Positions 26,814-38,656 of a DNA stretch of 64,000 nt are shown here, piece by piece. The position numbers and the translations under genes are program-made. Position 1 is the stretch's first letter. Each line of letters starts with the position of its first letter. The notes under the pieces are model-generated. The model was not told where the DNA came from. It worked only from the letters and a program-made list of their open reading frames with translations, and made no database searches. The DNA comes from Globomyces pollinis-pini (taxonomy: Eukaryota > Chytridiomycota > Chytridiomycetes > Rhizophydiales > Globomycetaceae), in contig MU621092.1 of NCBI GenBank assembly GCA_025399215.1, forward strand, positions 124,001 to 188,000, read 5' to 3'.

Positions 26814-29800
26814 ATGACAACGAGCAAGAGGAGAAGCAAAGGATTTAAGAATTTACTTCCTGAATTGCCATTACTGCCAAATGATTATCCTAAACCCCAA
26901 AGGAAGGCAACAATGGAAGCTATTTTTCGAACAGATTTAGAGACACAAGCTATGAGTGCTGTAAAAGCTAAACAAGCTCTTAGTACAATATCCAATCTAT
27001 CAAAAATAACAGAACCAGGTATTAAATTATTGATTTATATCGTAAGGAGCTGCTATTTCAATTGGAGTTAATCTCGGAACAGTCAAAAAACACCATAAAA
27101 ATCCTTTAGCATCTGCAATAGACAACACATTCGTACCAAATACTCGGCTGTAATATACGTACATACTAATTTAGCAGGCAGATGCTTAGGAAACCAATTA
27201 GGTTACCTCCAAGTTATAAAAAGAAATTGGAAAGTGTCTCCCATCTCCAAAAGAAGTTTAAAGACGAAGAAAGAAAACGAATGAAAGAAGTAGAGCTTCA
27301 AATGGATGCCATGGTGCAATTAGAATTTATGGACAATATAAGTAAGTGGCAGGTTTAATTGATATACAAAGATTTGAATGACGATCAGATATCACAATTA
27401 CGGGAGGATTCCAAGGCACCCGCAATATTAGAGCCAATAGAAATGATTGATGATGAATTTCAAATCTACGATACAGAAGTTGACCTGTTTATACCTTCAG
27501 CTGAGAATTCAATATCTTCTCCTTACAAAATCGAGAGTTTTGAAGGATCATTTAGTGGTCATCTTGGCCCTGTACCAATTGGTACAAAAAGCACTAATCT
27601 GGACGTGAATAGTATCCATTTCGACTTGCCCGTACCAGAGCTGCCACCAAATGGCTCTACAATGCAGCGTACTTTGGGAGAGTCTTTCTCCACCGAGATA
27701 TCTCTTCGAAGGGCAGGTGGTACGTTTTCAGGAGATCATTCAGTTAATGGCAACATTAATCGAAGAGTTGGTAGTACAGTCTCAAGAGAGTTGTCTATCA
27801 GTCCAATTCCATCAAATCAGAAAATAGTAGGTCCAAATATCCCAGAAAAATCATTCTTGGACAATTTGGTAGCACGAAATGGCACACAATTAACCAAAGG
27901 CACAAAATTATTTGAAGAAAATGGTGATAGAATCGGTGGGGATAAAAAGAGACCCAATACGAACCGTCTTAGTGTTTTAGGCGGAAGTCGTATTCCTTCT
28001 ATGGCATCTCTGAACCCTGCCGCTGATGTGGATAGTTTTGAAAACCTACAAGCAAAAAATGTACCATATATGCTTCAAATTTGGGAAAGAGCCGAGGGCA
28101 TATCTATCAATGAGCTGCTGGGAAAAGGAAAAGGTGCAGGTATCAAACCAAGGCTCTCGTCTCAGTATTCAGATATATTATCGGAGACAAGCGTAAAATC
28201 TGTAGAATCATCATGTCTTTCAGATGATCTGGTAACCAATGGACTACTGGCAGATCATGTAGCGCATTTACCAAACATATCGACTCAAAAACCACCCCTT
28301 CCTGAGTCAAATAACACAATTTCTTATTCAACCTTGGAACTGCTGAACAAATTTTCAAAAGCAAGTGCAAATTCAGAAGAATTTATTGATGTATCGGCAG
28401 AAGATCATGTAATAAGAGTTTTAACTGGTCATCAAGTGACAAACCGAAATGATCCGAGTGGGATAAACACTCCAAGCCAACCCGACTGCTTAGAAGGCAT
28501 GATCAAACAAAGAAGAAAACACACGAGTCCTTTCAAAAACATAACACCAGGTTCGCTTTCTCGTGTTATTGGAGAGTACATTACTGACAATGGGGAAATT
28601 ATTGAACACAACCAGAAAGAAAAAATGGAGTTAGTATCTGATAAAGATTTTGGATTTGAATTACCAAATAAGGAGCCCATTGTAGAAAAACGGAAATCTC
28701 TCTCTGTATCTTTATTTGGAAAAGTGTTTCCACCAGAAACCAGTTCAATAGAGATTGCTCAAGAGATATCAGATAGATTAAAGAATATTCTCGGACATGT
28801 ATCATCATTTTATCTAATAACTAGGATGTTGCCGTTCCAGCCCTTGATTTTGATAATAACCCAAATGCTTTGTTTAAATCGATCAAAAAATCCGATGAAC
28901 ACACATCAAATAAAGAGACAATCAATAATTCCAATTCGTTTTCACTTAAAAGATTTGGTACTCTCTTGAAAACGAGCAGTGGGGATTTGGAATTGACAGA
29001 GAATGAAAAGGATTTGTTTGCAAAATGCATTGAAATAAGTGTTCAACATCTTCCTTCTCATCATGATCTCGACAGCAAAGACTTAAAAGATTTAATTTCT
29101 GCTTTAATAATATGTATTAGGCAAGAATCAGAAGTACAGATTAGACATGAGGCAGGTACTATTCTGCTGCAGCTCGGGGAGGAATCTCGATTGGGTAGAT
29201 GGGATAGAATGACTTTTAGACAACTGGTTGATGATATAATGGATGTGGGAATGGAACACCAAAAAGATGTTGTTGCATTGTACTATGTAAAAATCGGAAA
29301 AGTGGATACCAGAGTTGTACGACAAATTAAAATTGGACTGGGTGACTTGGATCGAAATAAGAGTGACATGACTGTGGATATTCTCTCAAATCTTGATATT
29401 AAATTTGCCGACTATGTGATAAAGATGTGTGAAGAAGATTCACAAAAGTCTAATTGGAGAGTAAGATATGATGTTATATCCGTTTTACGTGCTTGGATTC
29501 CTCGAATAACCCCTCCAGAGAAACCTCCACCACCACCTAGAGATCCTGATGCATTAGAAACTGACGACGATGCTATGGTCAAGGCATTATTCAATACATT
29601 GGGTAAAACCACAACTGTCAAATCTACTGAAGAAAAGGTTGTTGAGGCCCCCATTCCAGAAGACTTATCAATGGACGAAATTCTAGAGCTAAAGGAATCA
29701 GTACCATTACAACCTAATATTGAAATTCAAATACCAGCTGCATCCAAGTCAAATACTAGCTTAGCAACTTTAACTGCAGAGGAAGTACAAGAACGGGAAG

Positions 29801-30842
29801 CTCTCTGTAAGCAAGCAGTTCACGTCCTATTGAATTTAATGTGGACCGATTGGTCAGCGGAAGTTCGGGAAGCAGCTACAAATGCGTTGAGCGAATTGAA
29901 GCAAGGCAGACCGGTGTTTGATTGGGTTGTCTCTTTGCTTGAATCCGATGATCCAGTAAAGAGAGTTGATGCCTTGAAATGTATTGCTTTTCTGGGAGTC
30001 ATGGTACATGAAAAATTGCCAATATTTGAAAAATGCTTCAAAGATCCTTATACTTCCGTAAAGATAGAGGCCTGCAAGGTAGTTTTAGTTTACTAATCTA
30101 AGGTTGCTTGTATCCTTCGTTCTCCACAACAGGGAATTGTACGACAGTTGCTGGATCTGTTAGAAAACCCAGAGTTTCAAGCAAGGGCGTATGCAATTAA
30201 AGGTACTATATTTTCCCATTAACCTCAGCACTTGGACTTAGCACTTGTACGGATGGTAAAACAAGAGAATGTCTTAATTGGGCACTGCAACATGATACAC
30301 ACCCAGCTGTTCGTGCTGAAGCGGTACGAGCTGTTTACAATCTGGGCTTAATCAATGAAGATCAATCGATTAAAAATGGGGTGATGACCTTGATGACGAC
30401 AGATTCTTCAGACAAAGTAAAGAAAGAGGCGGAACGGGTTTTGGTCTTGGCAGGAGTGATATTCCCGAATATAAACAACTCAGAAGATAATAGTGAAATG
30501 AGGATTAAAGTGGACGGTACTCAAGTGAAACCATATCCACATATTCTTGGGGATAAAACTACCGAAGAGGTAGAAATATATTTGCGGCAATCGCTTATTA
30601 CTGAAAAAGAACAACAGGAAGTTATCAACCAAGTTCGAAACTTAACCACTCAAGATCAAATGCTAGATGAGGTGACAAAGTTGGAGGCCGAAGGTGAAAA
30701 GAGTATCGTTGAAGGACTTGATTTGGATCAAAACTCTATTTTTATTGTTAAGATGGAAGCAGAAAAACAGATTCAGAAACGATTACAATCAGCAAAGGCT
30801 ACATTAGAGAGAAAGTTAAAAGCTGCTAACAATGATTTATAA
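26814..30842 (+). CDS. HEAT-repeat protein, possibly HEATR4-like
   Basis: 1,279 residues; introns 27019-27046 (28), 27150-27174 (25), 27342-27371 (30), 28799-28824 (26), 30079-30132 (54), 30203-30228 (26). The N-terminal half is hydrophilic and probably disordered (LPELPLLP motif early, many Ser/Asn). The C-terminal half is a run of HEAT-like helical pairs: SEVQIRHEAGTILLQLGEE, WSAEVREAATNALSELKQG, DPVKRVDALKCIAFLG, TSVKIEACKG, HPAVRAEAVRAVYNLG, KVKKEAERVLVLAG. It ends in a coiled-coil-like segment (TLERKLKAANNDL). Layout recalls the cilium-linked HEATR4 proteins, but that is a tentative impression; other HEAT scaffolds cannot be excluded. Confidence 0.75.
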
Positions 30843-30980
30843 TAAATAGAAAATATTTAACGTAGTCAATTAGCCAATGTTGCTGTCATTGATGTTGGTA
30901 TGAGATTAATTTGTTGTGTACGTGGATAAATTGGGAACAAACACAATACATTCAGTTTTACTTTCCAACAGTTTAATAAA

Positions 30981-31701
30981 ATGTCATTACCACTCTATGG
31001 GATGGATAAGGAATTAGCAGAAAAGGCTGCTGCAAAGTACGATGTGAACCGTGAAAAGGAAGCTCGAGAATGGTTAGCGAACGGTAAACAATCTCAACTG
31101 AACATATTTTAGAACTAGGAGAGCCATCTCCAGCTGATAAATCCTTTCAAGAGTATTTAAAGGACGGAGTAGTTTTGTGCAGGTAATAATCTACTTTGAC
31201 ATACTCATCCATCAGAGTGATGCTAAAATGTAACAATATTTAACTTACGCGAGAACTAGTTGATCCTAACTCTATGAAAAAACCAAACGTTTCCTCAATG
31301 CCTTTTAAACAAATGGAAAACATCAACAACTTTTTATTAGCGTTGGATAAGTTGGGTGTACCAAAACATGACCAATTCCAAACAATTGATCTCTTTGAAA
31401 GTAAAAACATGGGGTCCGTTGTTGACACTATCTTTGCTTTCTCCAGAACTGCAGTTAAAAAAGGACTGTGCTGCAATTTGCTTGGCCCAAAGCTCTCTGA
31501 TAAACATGTAACCAATGAAATATTGATATGCGTGTAGGAAGTTTCCTTTTCTGAAGAACAATTAAATAAAGGAAAGGTAAGCATTCGCGTTTTTGATCGA
31601 CATAGTGTATCATTGGAGGACAAATGGGATTCACTGGTGGTGCAAATCAATCCGGAATGACCTTTGGTGCGCGAAGAGAACCAACACCGAAAGGAATTTA
31701 G
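30981..31701 (+). CDS. SCP1: Transgelin/calponin-type actin-bundling protein
   Basis: 189 residues, six exons, introns 31084-31112 (29), 31183-31215 (33), 31230-31259 (30), 31508-31537 (30), 31577-31605 (29). One calponin-homology domain (AREWLANELGEP, FQEYLKDGVVLC, SSMPFKQMENINNFL, FQTIDLFESKNMGSVV) followed by a single calponin-like repeat (IIGGQMGFTGGANQSGMTFGARR). Matches fungal Scp1/transgelin size and domain order; role in actin cross-linking is from the family. The exon between the second and third introns is only 14 nt. Confidence 0.92.
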
Positions 31702-31841
31702 AATAAAAAAGTTTCAACATCGTAGCATCTGCGTATCAGAATGAGATTTTTCCATTGATGTCTACTTATTCTTCAATTAAACTCAAGATATCAAACACTA
31801 CAAATAGGCAAAATTTAACTGCAATTCAGAGTATATTATCA

Positions 31842-32300
31842 CTAATTACATCTTTCACCATTTCCTTTAGCCATTGTTTGAGTCCAGTAACTTCTACGAT
31901 CTGAAGATACAGCACGACCGAAACCAATCATTACACTATTAGGATTGACCATGTTTTTGTAATGTCCAGGTGATTTCTTCCATGCTTCAAAAGCTGCTCG
32001 AGCATCCGATTGACCATAAGCAACATTTTCGGCTACAAAGTTCCAACGGAAGCCAGCTGCACTGATACGTTGACCAACGCTTGATCCACCAGCACCAGTA
32101 TGGGACATTACACGAGCTCTTGCTTGGTAATTGGAATGAGATTGTGCAGCAGCGATCAGTTTTCTGTTATAACATGCTCTTGGTAAGCCTCTAGAAGCAC
32201 GCAAGTTGTTAACCAAGTTTAAGAACAAATTCATGTCATTCTGGGTTAATTGAGCATAAATTTGAAAGACGAGAAAGACTAAGTATAAAGGGGAGATCAT
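31842..32300 (-). CDS. Secreted CAP-superfamily (SCP/PR-1) protein
   Basis: 152 residues, no intron, unusual in this window. Signal peptide MISPLYLVFLVFQIYAQ then a minimal CAP domain: LNLVNNLRASRGLP, AQSHSNYQARARVMSHTGAGG, WNFVAENVAYGQSDARAAFEAWKKSPGHYKNMVNP, IGFGRA, YWTQTMAKG. The His and Glu positions of the CAP cavity are kept. Fungal relatives (Pry proteins) bind sterols or fatty acids outside the cell; activity here is not shown. Confidence 0.92.
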   Translation of the reverse strand: MISPLYLVFLVFQIYAQLTQNDMNLFLNLVNNLRASRGLPRACYNRKLIAAAQSHSNYQARARVMSHTGAGGSSVGQRISAAGFRWNFVAENVAYGQSDARAAFEAWKKSPGHYKNMVNPNSVMIGFGRAVSSDRRSYWTQTMAKGNGERCN

Positions 32301-34286
32301 TTGTAAAGAAAACCCTGTTTACAGATTGTTTAAATATTTTTTGTCACTTCGCCAGCACTTCGCCAACACATTGACGTCATGTTACACAGATTCAAAATAA
32401 GTTGGAATTCCAAATCCCACCAATTTCTTTCTCTAACATTATTTAAACTTTCTTTCACCAATTCAAGGTGTGCAATTATATTTAGAGAATGGAGCATGTT
32501 GATAAAATTGCGTGCGTTTACCGTGTTTTATAATTGAATGCCTGCAAAATTCAAAACCGTTTGACATCACAAGGAAATGAAAATCCGCTGGCAATATGTG
32601 CTAATGTCAAGAGATCCAATTCTTCCTTTTTCAAGATTAATGCAACAAATCGCCGAAACATATATCATCTACTTCGTCTCTAAGATATGATTCTTAACGG
32701 TTGGCAGCTTACATATTGCGTAAAGAACAAAAAATATTTTATGATCGTTGTTACATTAAGTTCTGCGTCAAAACTTCAGCGATTTATCTCAAAACATGAT
32801 TGTTTTACAACTAATCGAAGTGGAGTTGTAGGTAGAAGAAAGGTGTAATTGCTGCGGGGTCAGATTTACAATCATATTTAATAAAGCTCATAAACAGTTT
32901 CTCCCGTATTTCCGTATTTGGAGGATGTGGTTGTTAAAAAAAATTGGTCTTAAAGTCAGGACTTGGTTACAATTAAACAAACTAGGTATTCACTCTAATC
33001 TAAGGCAATGCTGATATTTTGAGAAAGTTTATGGTTCACTAAGGCTTGGAGAGTCTGAAGAAGTTAGTCAAGAGGTTATTAACTTGTATTAAATTGATAA
33101 TTTCAGCATTTTAATATGGCCTTTTTTAGAAGTTATTTAAAAGTACTTTAGAACACTTGAGTTTGACATAGAAATACGAGAAAAATGAGAATCAAATGTA
33201 ATAGACCTGTCTTATTGGTAAAATAATAATGGTTTGTTTAATTTGTTGATGTACCAAGAGATGCTCAAAGTCAAATAACGGCACTCAAATTTGATGTCAA
33301 TTCAATTCGTAATGAAAGGAAAGATGAGCTATAAATCAAAGATCATGTTCAAAGATGAAAGGTTATATAGATTTTCATCCTTTGGGTATGGATTTTCTAC
33401 AGTGAAACCTTTTTTGAAAATTAATACATTGTACATTGCCCAAGTCTAAAAGGGTTACACAACCAAGCTAATCCAATATAACAATGGCCAATTGCAATAT
33501 CCAGTTGGTACCTTCCATAATTCAAAAGCTGCTCCAGTATAAATGATATTCTTTTTCTTTGAGATTTTATCCAAACGTAAATCTACAAGTCGAACAACAA
33601 ATATGAAGAGAGTGTTCATTGGCAACCAGTTCTTCAGAACATATAAAAATATATTACAGGATATTGCAGGTTGCACATTGTTTATATATCATTCTCTACC
33701 AGCACCCTTCCAGCTTTTCAGATTGTTAATTGCGATACTATTCTGCTTATTAAGCGTGCCCCAGCCACAAGAAATGCTTTTTAGTGATAAAAGAGAAACT
33801 ATGTGCAATTAGAAAAAGAGAATCATACTATACGTGGTCGGAAAGTAACAGACAACAAGTGGAGATAGTGGATCACCAGCACATGATTCTGATCAGATAA
33901 AACAGATCAACAAACAACCTGATAATTCCTTTCCCCTATGACGCAATGCATGATAGGAGTATTGAATCAATACCATAAAAGAAATGCCGTTAATTTAATC
34001 CCATTCTGAAATTAGTATCAGCATAATTTGACTTCATAACTGGGATAGTTTGTACTTCTAATTGTAAATTTCAATTTCTAAAATTTAATGATCGGTCACA
34101 TTGACCACAGAGATGAAATCGTGCATGCGTATTCATTATCAGAACCATGCGATCGATGGAAAATCTCTCTGTGCCAAATTTGCCAAAATCACGACATTTT
34201 ACTTGAAAAAACACCACATCGCGCTATTGATCATCCAGAAAAAAAAAGTATAAAACATCACAAAATTTTGGATACAAAATAAATCA
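32301..34286. other. Long gene-free stretch between divergent CAP and SulP genes
   Basis: About 2 kb, much the longest spacer here. I see no motif-bearing exon on either strand even allowing 23-36 nt introns. ORFs 33455-33676 (-), 33543-33812 (+) and 34088-34282 (+) overlap each other or lack any recognisable feature. No tRNA or repeat array recognised. Confidence 0.5.
32372..32379. promoter_or_regulatory. CRE palindrome TGACGTCA upstream of the CAP gene
   Basis: Perfect 8-bp CRE/ATF-type bZIP site about 72 bp upstream of the CAP start codon. Position fits a promoter element; function not shown. Confidence 0.35.
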
Positions 34287-36429
34287 ATGGCCAAACTTAC
34301 ATCAGAAAAAGTATCCAAATACTTCAAGACACGTATTCACGACTTTCCCAAATCCTCTGTGACATTCATCAAGGACAAATTCCCTTTTATCCAATGGTTG
34401 CCAAAATATAACCGCACTTGGCTAGTTGGCGATGTGATTGCAGGTATCACTGTCGGAATGCTTGTTATCCCACAAGCGCTTGCTTATGCTAAACTTGCTG
34501 GTCTACCTCTTGAACATGGTCTGTACACTTCTTTTGTTGGTTTGATCAGTTACTTTCTATTTGCTACATCCAAAGGTATGTCACGCTATTAGCTTATTGT
34601 AGATGTGACTATTGGTACAACTGCCGTAATGTCACAATTGAGTGGTCAGTTAATGGCCACATACAATGTAAATACAGGACTGTCTCCAATCGTATTCTCT
34701 GTTTCGTTGGCATTTTTCGCTGGATTGGTTGAAACTTTTATTGGGTTGTTCCAACTTGGAATCATTGTTGATCTGATTCCCACTCCTGTTATCGCTGGTA
34801 TCTGACAATAAGGATCTTACCTGTATAGGCTTCACCACTGGTGCTGGTATACAAATCATCATTGGTCAATTTCAAGGTTTGCTTGGAATCCCTGGGATCA
34901 ATACAAACAATGCAGCTTACCAAGTCCTTATTGACACTGTTGGCTCAATTGGGAAACTTCGATTTGATGCTGTCATTGGACTCTCTTCTTTGGCTCTACT
35001 AATTCTCTTTCGTCTATCTACCTATTACTTTGTATCAAAAGGACATAAATGGTTCCAATGGGTTGGTCAAGCTGCTAATGGAGTCACTGTCATATTGTTC
35101 ATTATCATCAGTTACTTTGTGAATAATGGATTGGCACCAAAGGATGTAAAGTTCCGAATTGTTGGAAATATCCCTCGTGGTCTCAACTATTTCGACGTGC
35201 CATCGTTTCAAAACTTGCCTAAAGTTGCACCTGCCATCGGATCAGTGGTGCTAGTTGGTATTCTTGAACAAATTGCTGTAGCCAAATCGTTTGGAAGAAT
35301 CAATGGATATCGCCCTAATGCCAACCAAGAAATCGTTGCCGTTGGTCTAGTCAATACCATTGGATCTCTGTTTGGGGGTTTCAGTGCTACTGGGTCCTTC
35401 TCTCGATCATCCATCAAGTCCAGATCTGGTGCTCGTACTCCATTTTCGGGAATATTCACTGCAACAGTCGTTCTCCTTGCCATCTACGTTATTACTCCGG
35501 TCTTTCAATTTATTCCAAATGCGACATTAGCTGCGATTATTATCAACTCGATCACCGATCTTCTTTCTCGACCTGCAACTATCCGAGAACTATGGGAAAT
35601 TGAAGTGTTTGATTTCTTATCATTTTTGATTGCATTATTGGCAACCATCTTCAGCTCGATTGAAAATGGAATCTTTACTAGTGTAGCATTTGCATTGATT
35701 GTTTTACTTTATCGAGTTGCTCGACCAAATGTACATGCATTAGTACGTGATGAAAGTGGAGGATGGATTGGTTATGAAGAAATCAAACAAGAAAATGAAA
35801 TTGTATCTGTGAAATCATCACCACCAGGAGTTGCAGTGTTCCGAGTTGAAGAGTCATTGACCTACCCAAATGCAAATTATGTATCTGACAATGTGAAATC
35901 GTGGATCCAAGCCAATACAAAATATAATGGCAAAATCAAAGAAACGAGTGAAAAACTGTGGTGTGAAGATTCTCACAATATCTCAGAAAAGAATATCGTT
36001 ATAGCTTCAAATATCTGGTTTAGTGATTCTGAAATTCTTCTCAATGAGATTCCAATTTTGACCGCCGTTGTATTTGATTTTGCTTCAGTAAACAATATCG
36101 ATTCTACCGGTTTACAAACACTTGTGGATATTCGTGCTGATCTTGAAAAGTATGCAGGTGGACATGTATCATTTTACTTTGCACATGTTCGACCACAACA
36201 TCAACATATTTTGGATTACTTTTATCAACTTGATAGCAAGCACGATGTTGTTCCGGTAGTACTAAATGATCAGTCAGTAGATAGTAGTTCAGTAGATGAG
36301 CTTCGAAAAGGACGCATCTTTCGGACAATTGATCAGGCTGTAGCAGCAGCAGCAAAAGGGGTCAATTCCCCCACTTCATCTGATACACAAAGTATCGATT
36401 CAAAAGGGGGATCTGTCCTTAATGTGTGA
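34287..36429 (+). CDS. SulP/SLC26-family sulfate transporter with STAS domain
   Basis: Plasma-membrane anion transporter, 694 residues; introns 34576-34602 (27) and 34798-34828 (31). The family signature is clear: WLVGDVIAGITVGMLVIPQALAYAKLAGLP, GTTAVMSQL, the GxFSATGSFSRSSIKSRSGARTPFSGI region, around a dozen hydrophobic segments, then a STAS domain with TAVVFDFASVNNIDSTGLQTLVDIR (the DSTG loop). The C-terminus is a Ser-rich tail. Sulfate is the commonest fungal substrate, but substrate cannot be read from sequence. It uses fewer introns than its neighbours. Confidence 0.93.
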
Positions 36430-36586
36430 TTGTTTAATAAAATAATATTTTACAACTTATTTTGCATTGTATCAGGATGATTTTGTACTAATCAAGACTA
36501 AACAACTAACAACTTGCAAGTGTCGCTTGTGCGGTAATGGGTAGCATGGAACCATCACCAGTGCTTGCCTATTTATCAAAATAGAA

Positions 36587-38105
36587 ATGGAAGAACTATT
36601 AAACAAGCTCAATGAACTCACAGAAGTTTTCCATAAGTGTGAGTTTCAACAAAAAAAACAAAATGAACTAATAAGGGACGATCAAGAAAAGGGTAAAAAT
36701 TATCTTGGAAGATGTCACCATATACTAACAAAGTGTAAGTGGAGGAGTGTGATGGCTTATGGTCAGGTACATTGATCTTTTCATCTTCTTGTTTCACATC
36801 AAATACTTATGACAACTATTGGAGTGGATAAAGAAACAATGTACCACTTTTCGCTCCTTGTGAGGGAAGTCGATAGTAGGTCCCTGGATTTGGATGTTCT
36901 AGTGCAAGACCTGATTAATCAGGATGGATATATCAACCATTCGATCACATACACTGAAAATCGTCAAGCCAACGTAAAGTGCTATTTCTAATTATAGTTG
37001 ATATTCTTAACTGACGGATTGGTCTCTCGAAGTGAAGAATTTATTCAATTTTTGATGAATCGGAATTGCTTAAATTCATTCAAAATCTGTATAAGAGAAA
37101 TGAATGAAAATAGATATCAATGGAACCCGTTTGCTTTGTATGTCTGTGATCATTCAGGAACTGCACCGTCTTGGTCATTTGGGGTAACGGATGAACACCC
37201 GATACCCAACAATTCAGTTCTGGATGCATTACTAGGTCGGGAAATCTATTTGAAAAATGAAACAGAGTTAGGATCTTTGTAAATGTTATAAATTAACTCT
37301 TTAGGCCACAAAACAAAAACGTTAAAGTGACTGAAAGTATGCCCCTCGAGAACGTTTGTGAAAAGAAGGCAGATTTAGAGTTTCTTGGGTATACTAAGCT
37401 GAGGCGTTTGCGCAACCAATCTGGATTATCAAAGAAAACCAGACGGAAGCGCCAGGAAATGTATAAATTTTTGTTTAAATATCTAGGGTAAATTCTTCTA
37501 TTTGCCAACCGACTGATTTACAATCAAAACAATCAGTTGTAACCCATTGTTTCGATAGACATAGATTTGACAATTGGTAAAAAGCATTATTTTAAAACTA
37601 GTGATGTTCCCTTTATCCCTCAACAAACGGACGTAGGATCTAGCAGTTTACCTCTCGCTACCGTATTTTGGGATTTCGAAAATATCAATGTTGGCAGAAA
37701 GGATATTGTTCATTTCATTTGCTCATTCAAATTGTTTCTTCAAACCAATGGATATCTTCTAGAATCATTCAACGCAATTGGGAATCTATCCCAGGCACCC
37801 GCACTGCGTCTGATTTTGGAACATCTTGCTTTGGTGGATGTGAAGAATCAAAACAAGCAAGCTGCTGATGATCATATAATCAGTCATATGGAGTTTTTTA
37901 CAAGAGCTATAGTGGTATGATATTTGTCTAACGATAGACACCAAAGGAACAACACACCATTTTTCTAGTTTCTGGAGATTCAGATTTCATACCAATTGTA
38001 AAGGAAATGAAATTGCGAGGCTATAAAGTGAACATAGTATATCGAAGTACAATTGCTGCATCATCCAAACTTTTAAACAGAGCAGACCAATTGTTCAAGT
38101 TTAGT
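36587..38105 (+). CDS. NYN-domain putative RNase with an N-terminal unknown region
   Basis: 414 residues by a model with seven introns: 36693-36739 (47), 36767-36824 (58), 36974-36997 (24), 37279-37304 (26), 37488-37558 (71), 37577-37601 (25), 37915-37937 (23). The C-terminal third is a NYN (PIN-like) nuclease domain with the expected acidic residues: ATVFWDFENINVG, QAADDHIISHM, FLVSGDSDFIPIVKEMKLRGYKV. The N-terminus is coiled-coil-like; the middle (LIFLTDGLVSRSEEF...) weakly recalls a von Willebrand A fold, which I cannot confirm. A Lys/Arg-rich linker (LRRLRNQSGLSKKTRRKRQE) follows. Splicing in the first 250 bp and at 37488-37558 is the least certain part. Family members act in RNA decay or silencing. 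Confidence 0.75.
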
Positions 38106-38656
38106 GAGATCATGCGATTCGGCGGACTGCGGTTTTAACACAGCTCACAGTTATATATTCACTTTATGTTTGATGTAAATAAACTATAAATATGCTCCAT
38201 TCGTTTTCGTATTTGTAAATCGACAATTTGTGTAGTACACAAACTTTCATGTTAAACTTGCATCTACTGTACCATTAACATGGTAGAAAGCGCCGGATAG
38301 ATAAATAAAAGTTAATTGAATTTGGAAACCCTAAATTGGGACAATTGGGTCAGAGTTTGTGTCCAAAGCTATTTCCACCGTCATATCGCATTAGTTGCTA
38401 TGACATACAATCCTTTAAATCAGATACTCTTCTATACCGATTTCATCTCTGCGCAGATTGTTTTAGTATAAGTGTTACGTGTGCACAAATTCTTTCTTGG
38501 AATATTTATTGTGAAGAAACATCCTCATAAATTTAGAAATATCGAAGAAGTAGTTACAATTCCCAATGAAATTTTTTTAGAAAAGATATGTTTTGAATCA
38601 TAAATAAAGTAAGGAAACAACTTATAAAATAGATCAAAAACTGCCTTTTATTTGAC
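38106..38656. other. Spacer between convergent NYN and PDE9-type genes
   Basis: About 550 bp, AT-rich, with several AATAAA-like sequences (near 38178 and 38305). The ORF 38336-38530 (+) is short, Cys/Ser-rich and without a recognisable domain. Nothing else seen. Confidence 0.45.

Noticed and set aside
33455..33812. Overlapping ORFs on both strands in the long spacer
   Set aside because: No start context, domain, or splice-extended homology; the two overlap each other. The 16-nt match to the IMPACT gene (GTAAATCTACAAGTCG) is likely chance.
34088..34282. 64-codon ORF just before the SulP gene
   Set aside because: It abuts the SulP start, has no domain, and looks like 5' leader sequence.
38336..38530. 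64-codon Cys/Ser-rich ORF in the NYN-PDE9 spacer
   Set aside because: No recognisable feature and no neighbouring exon.
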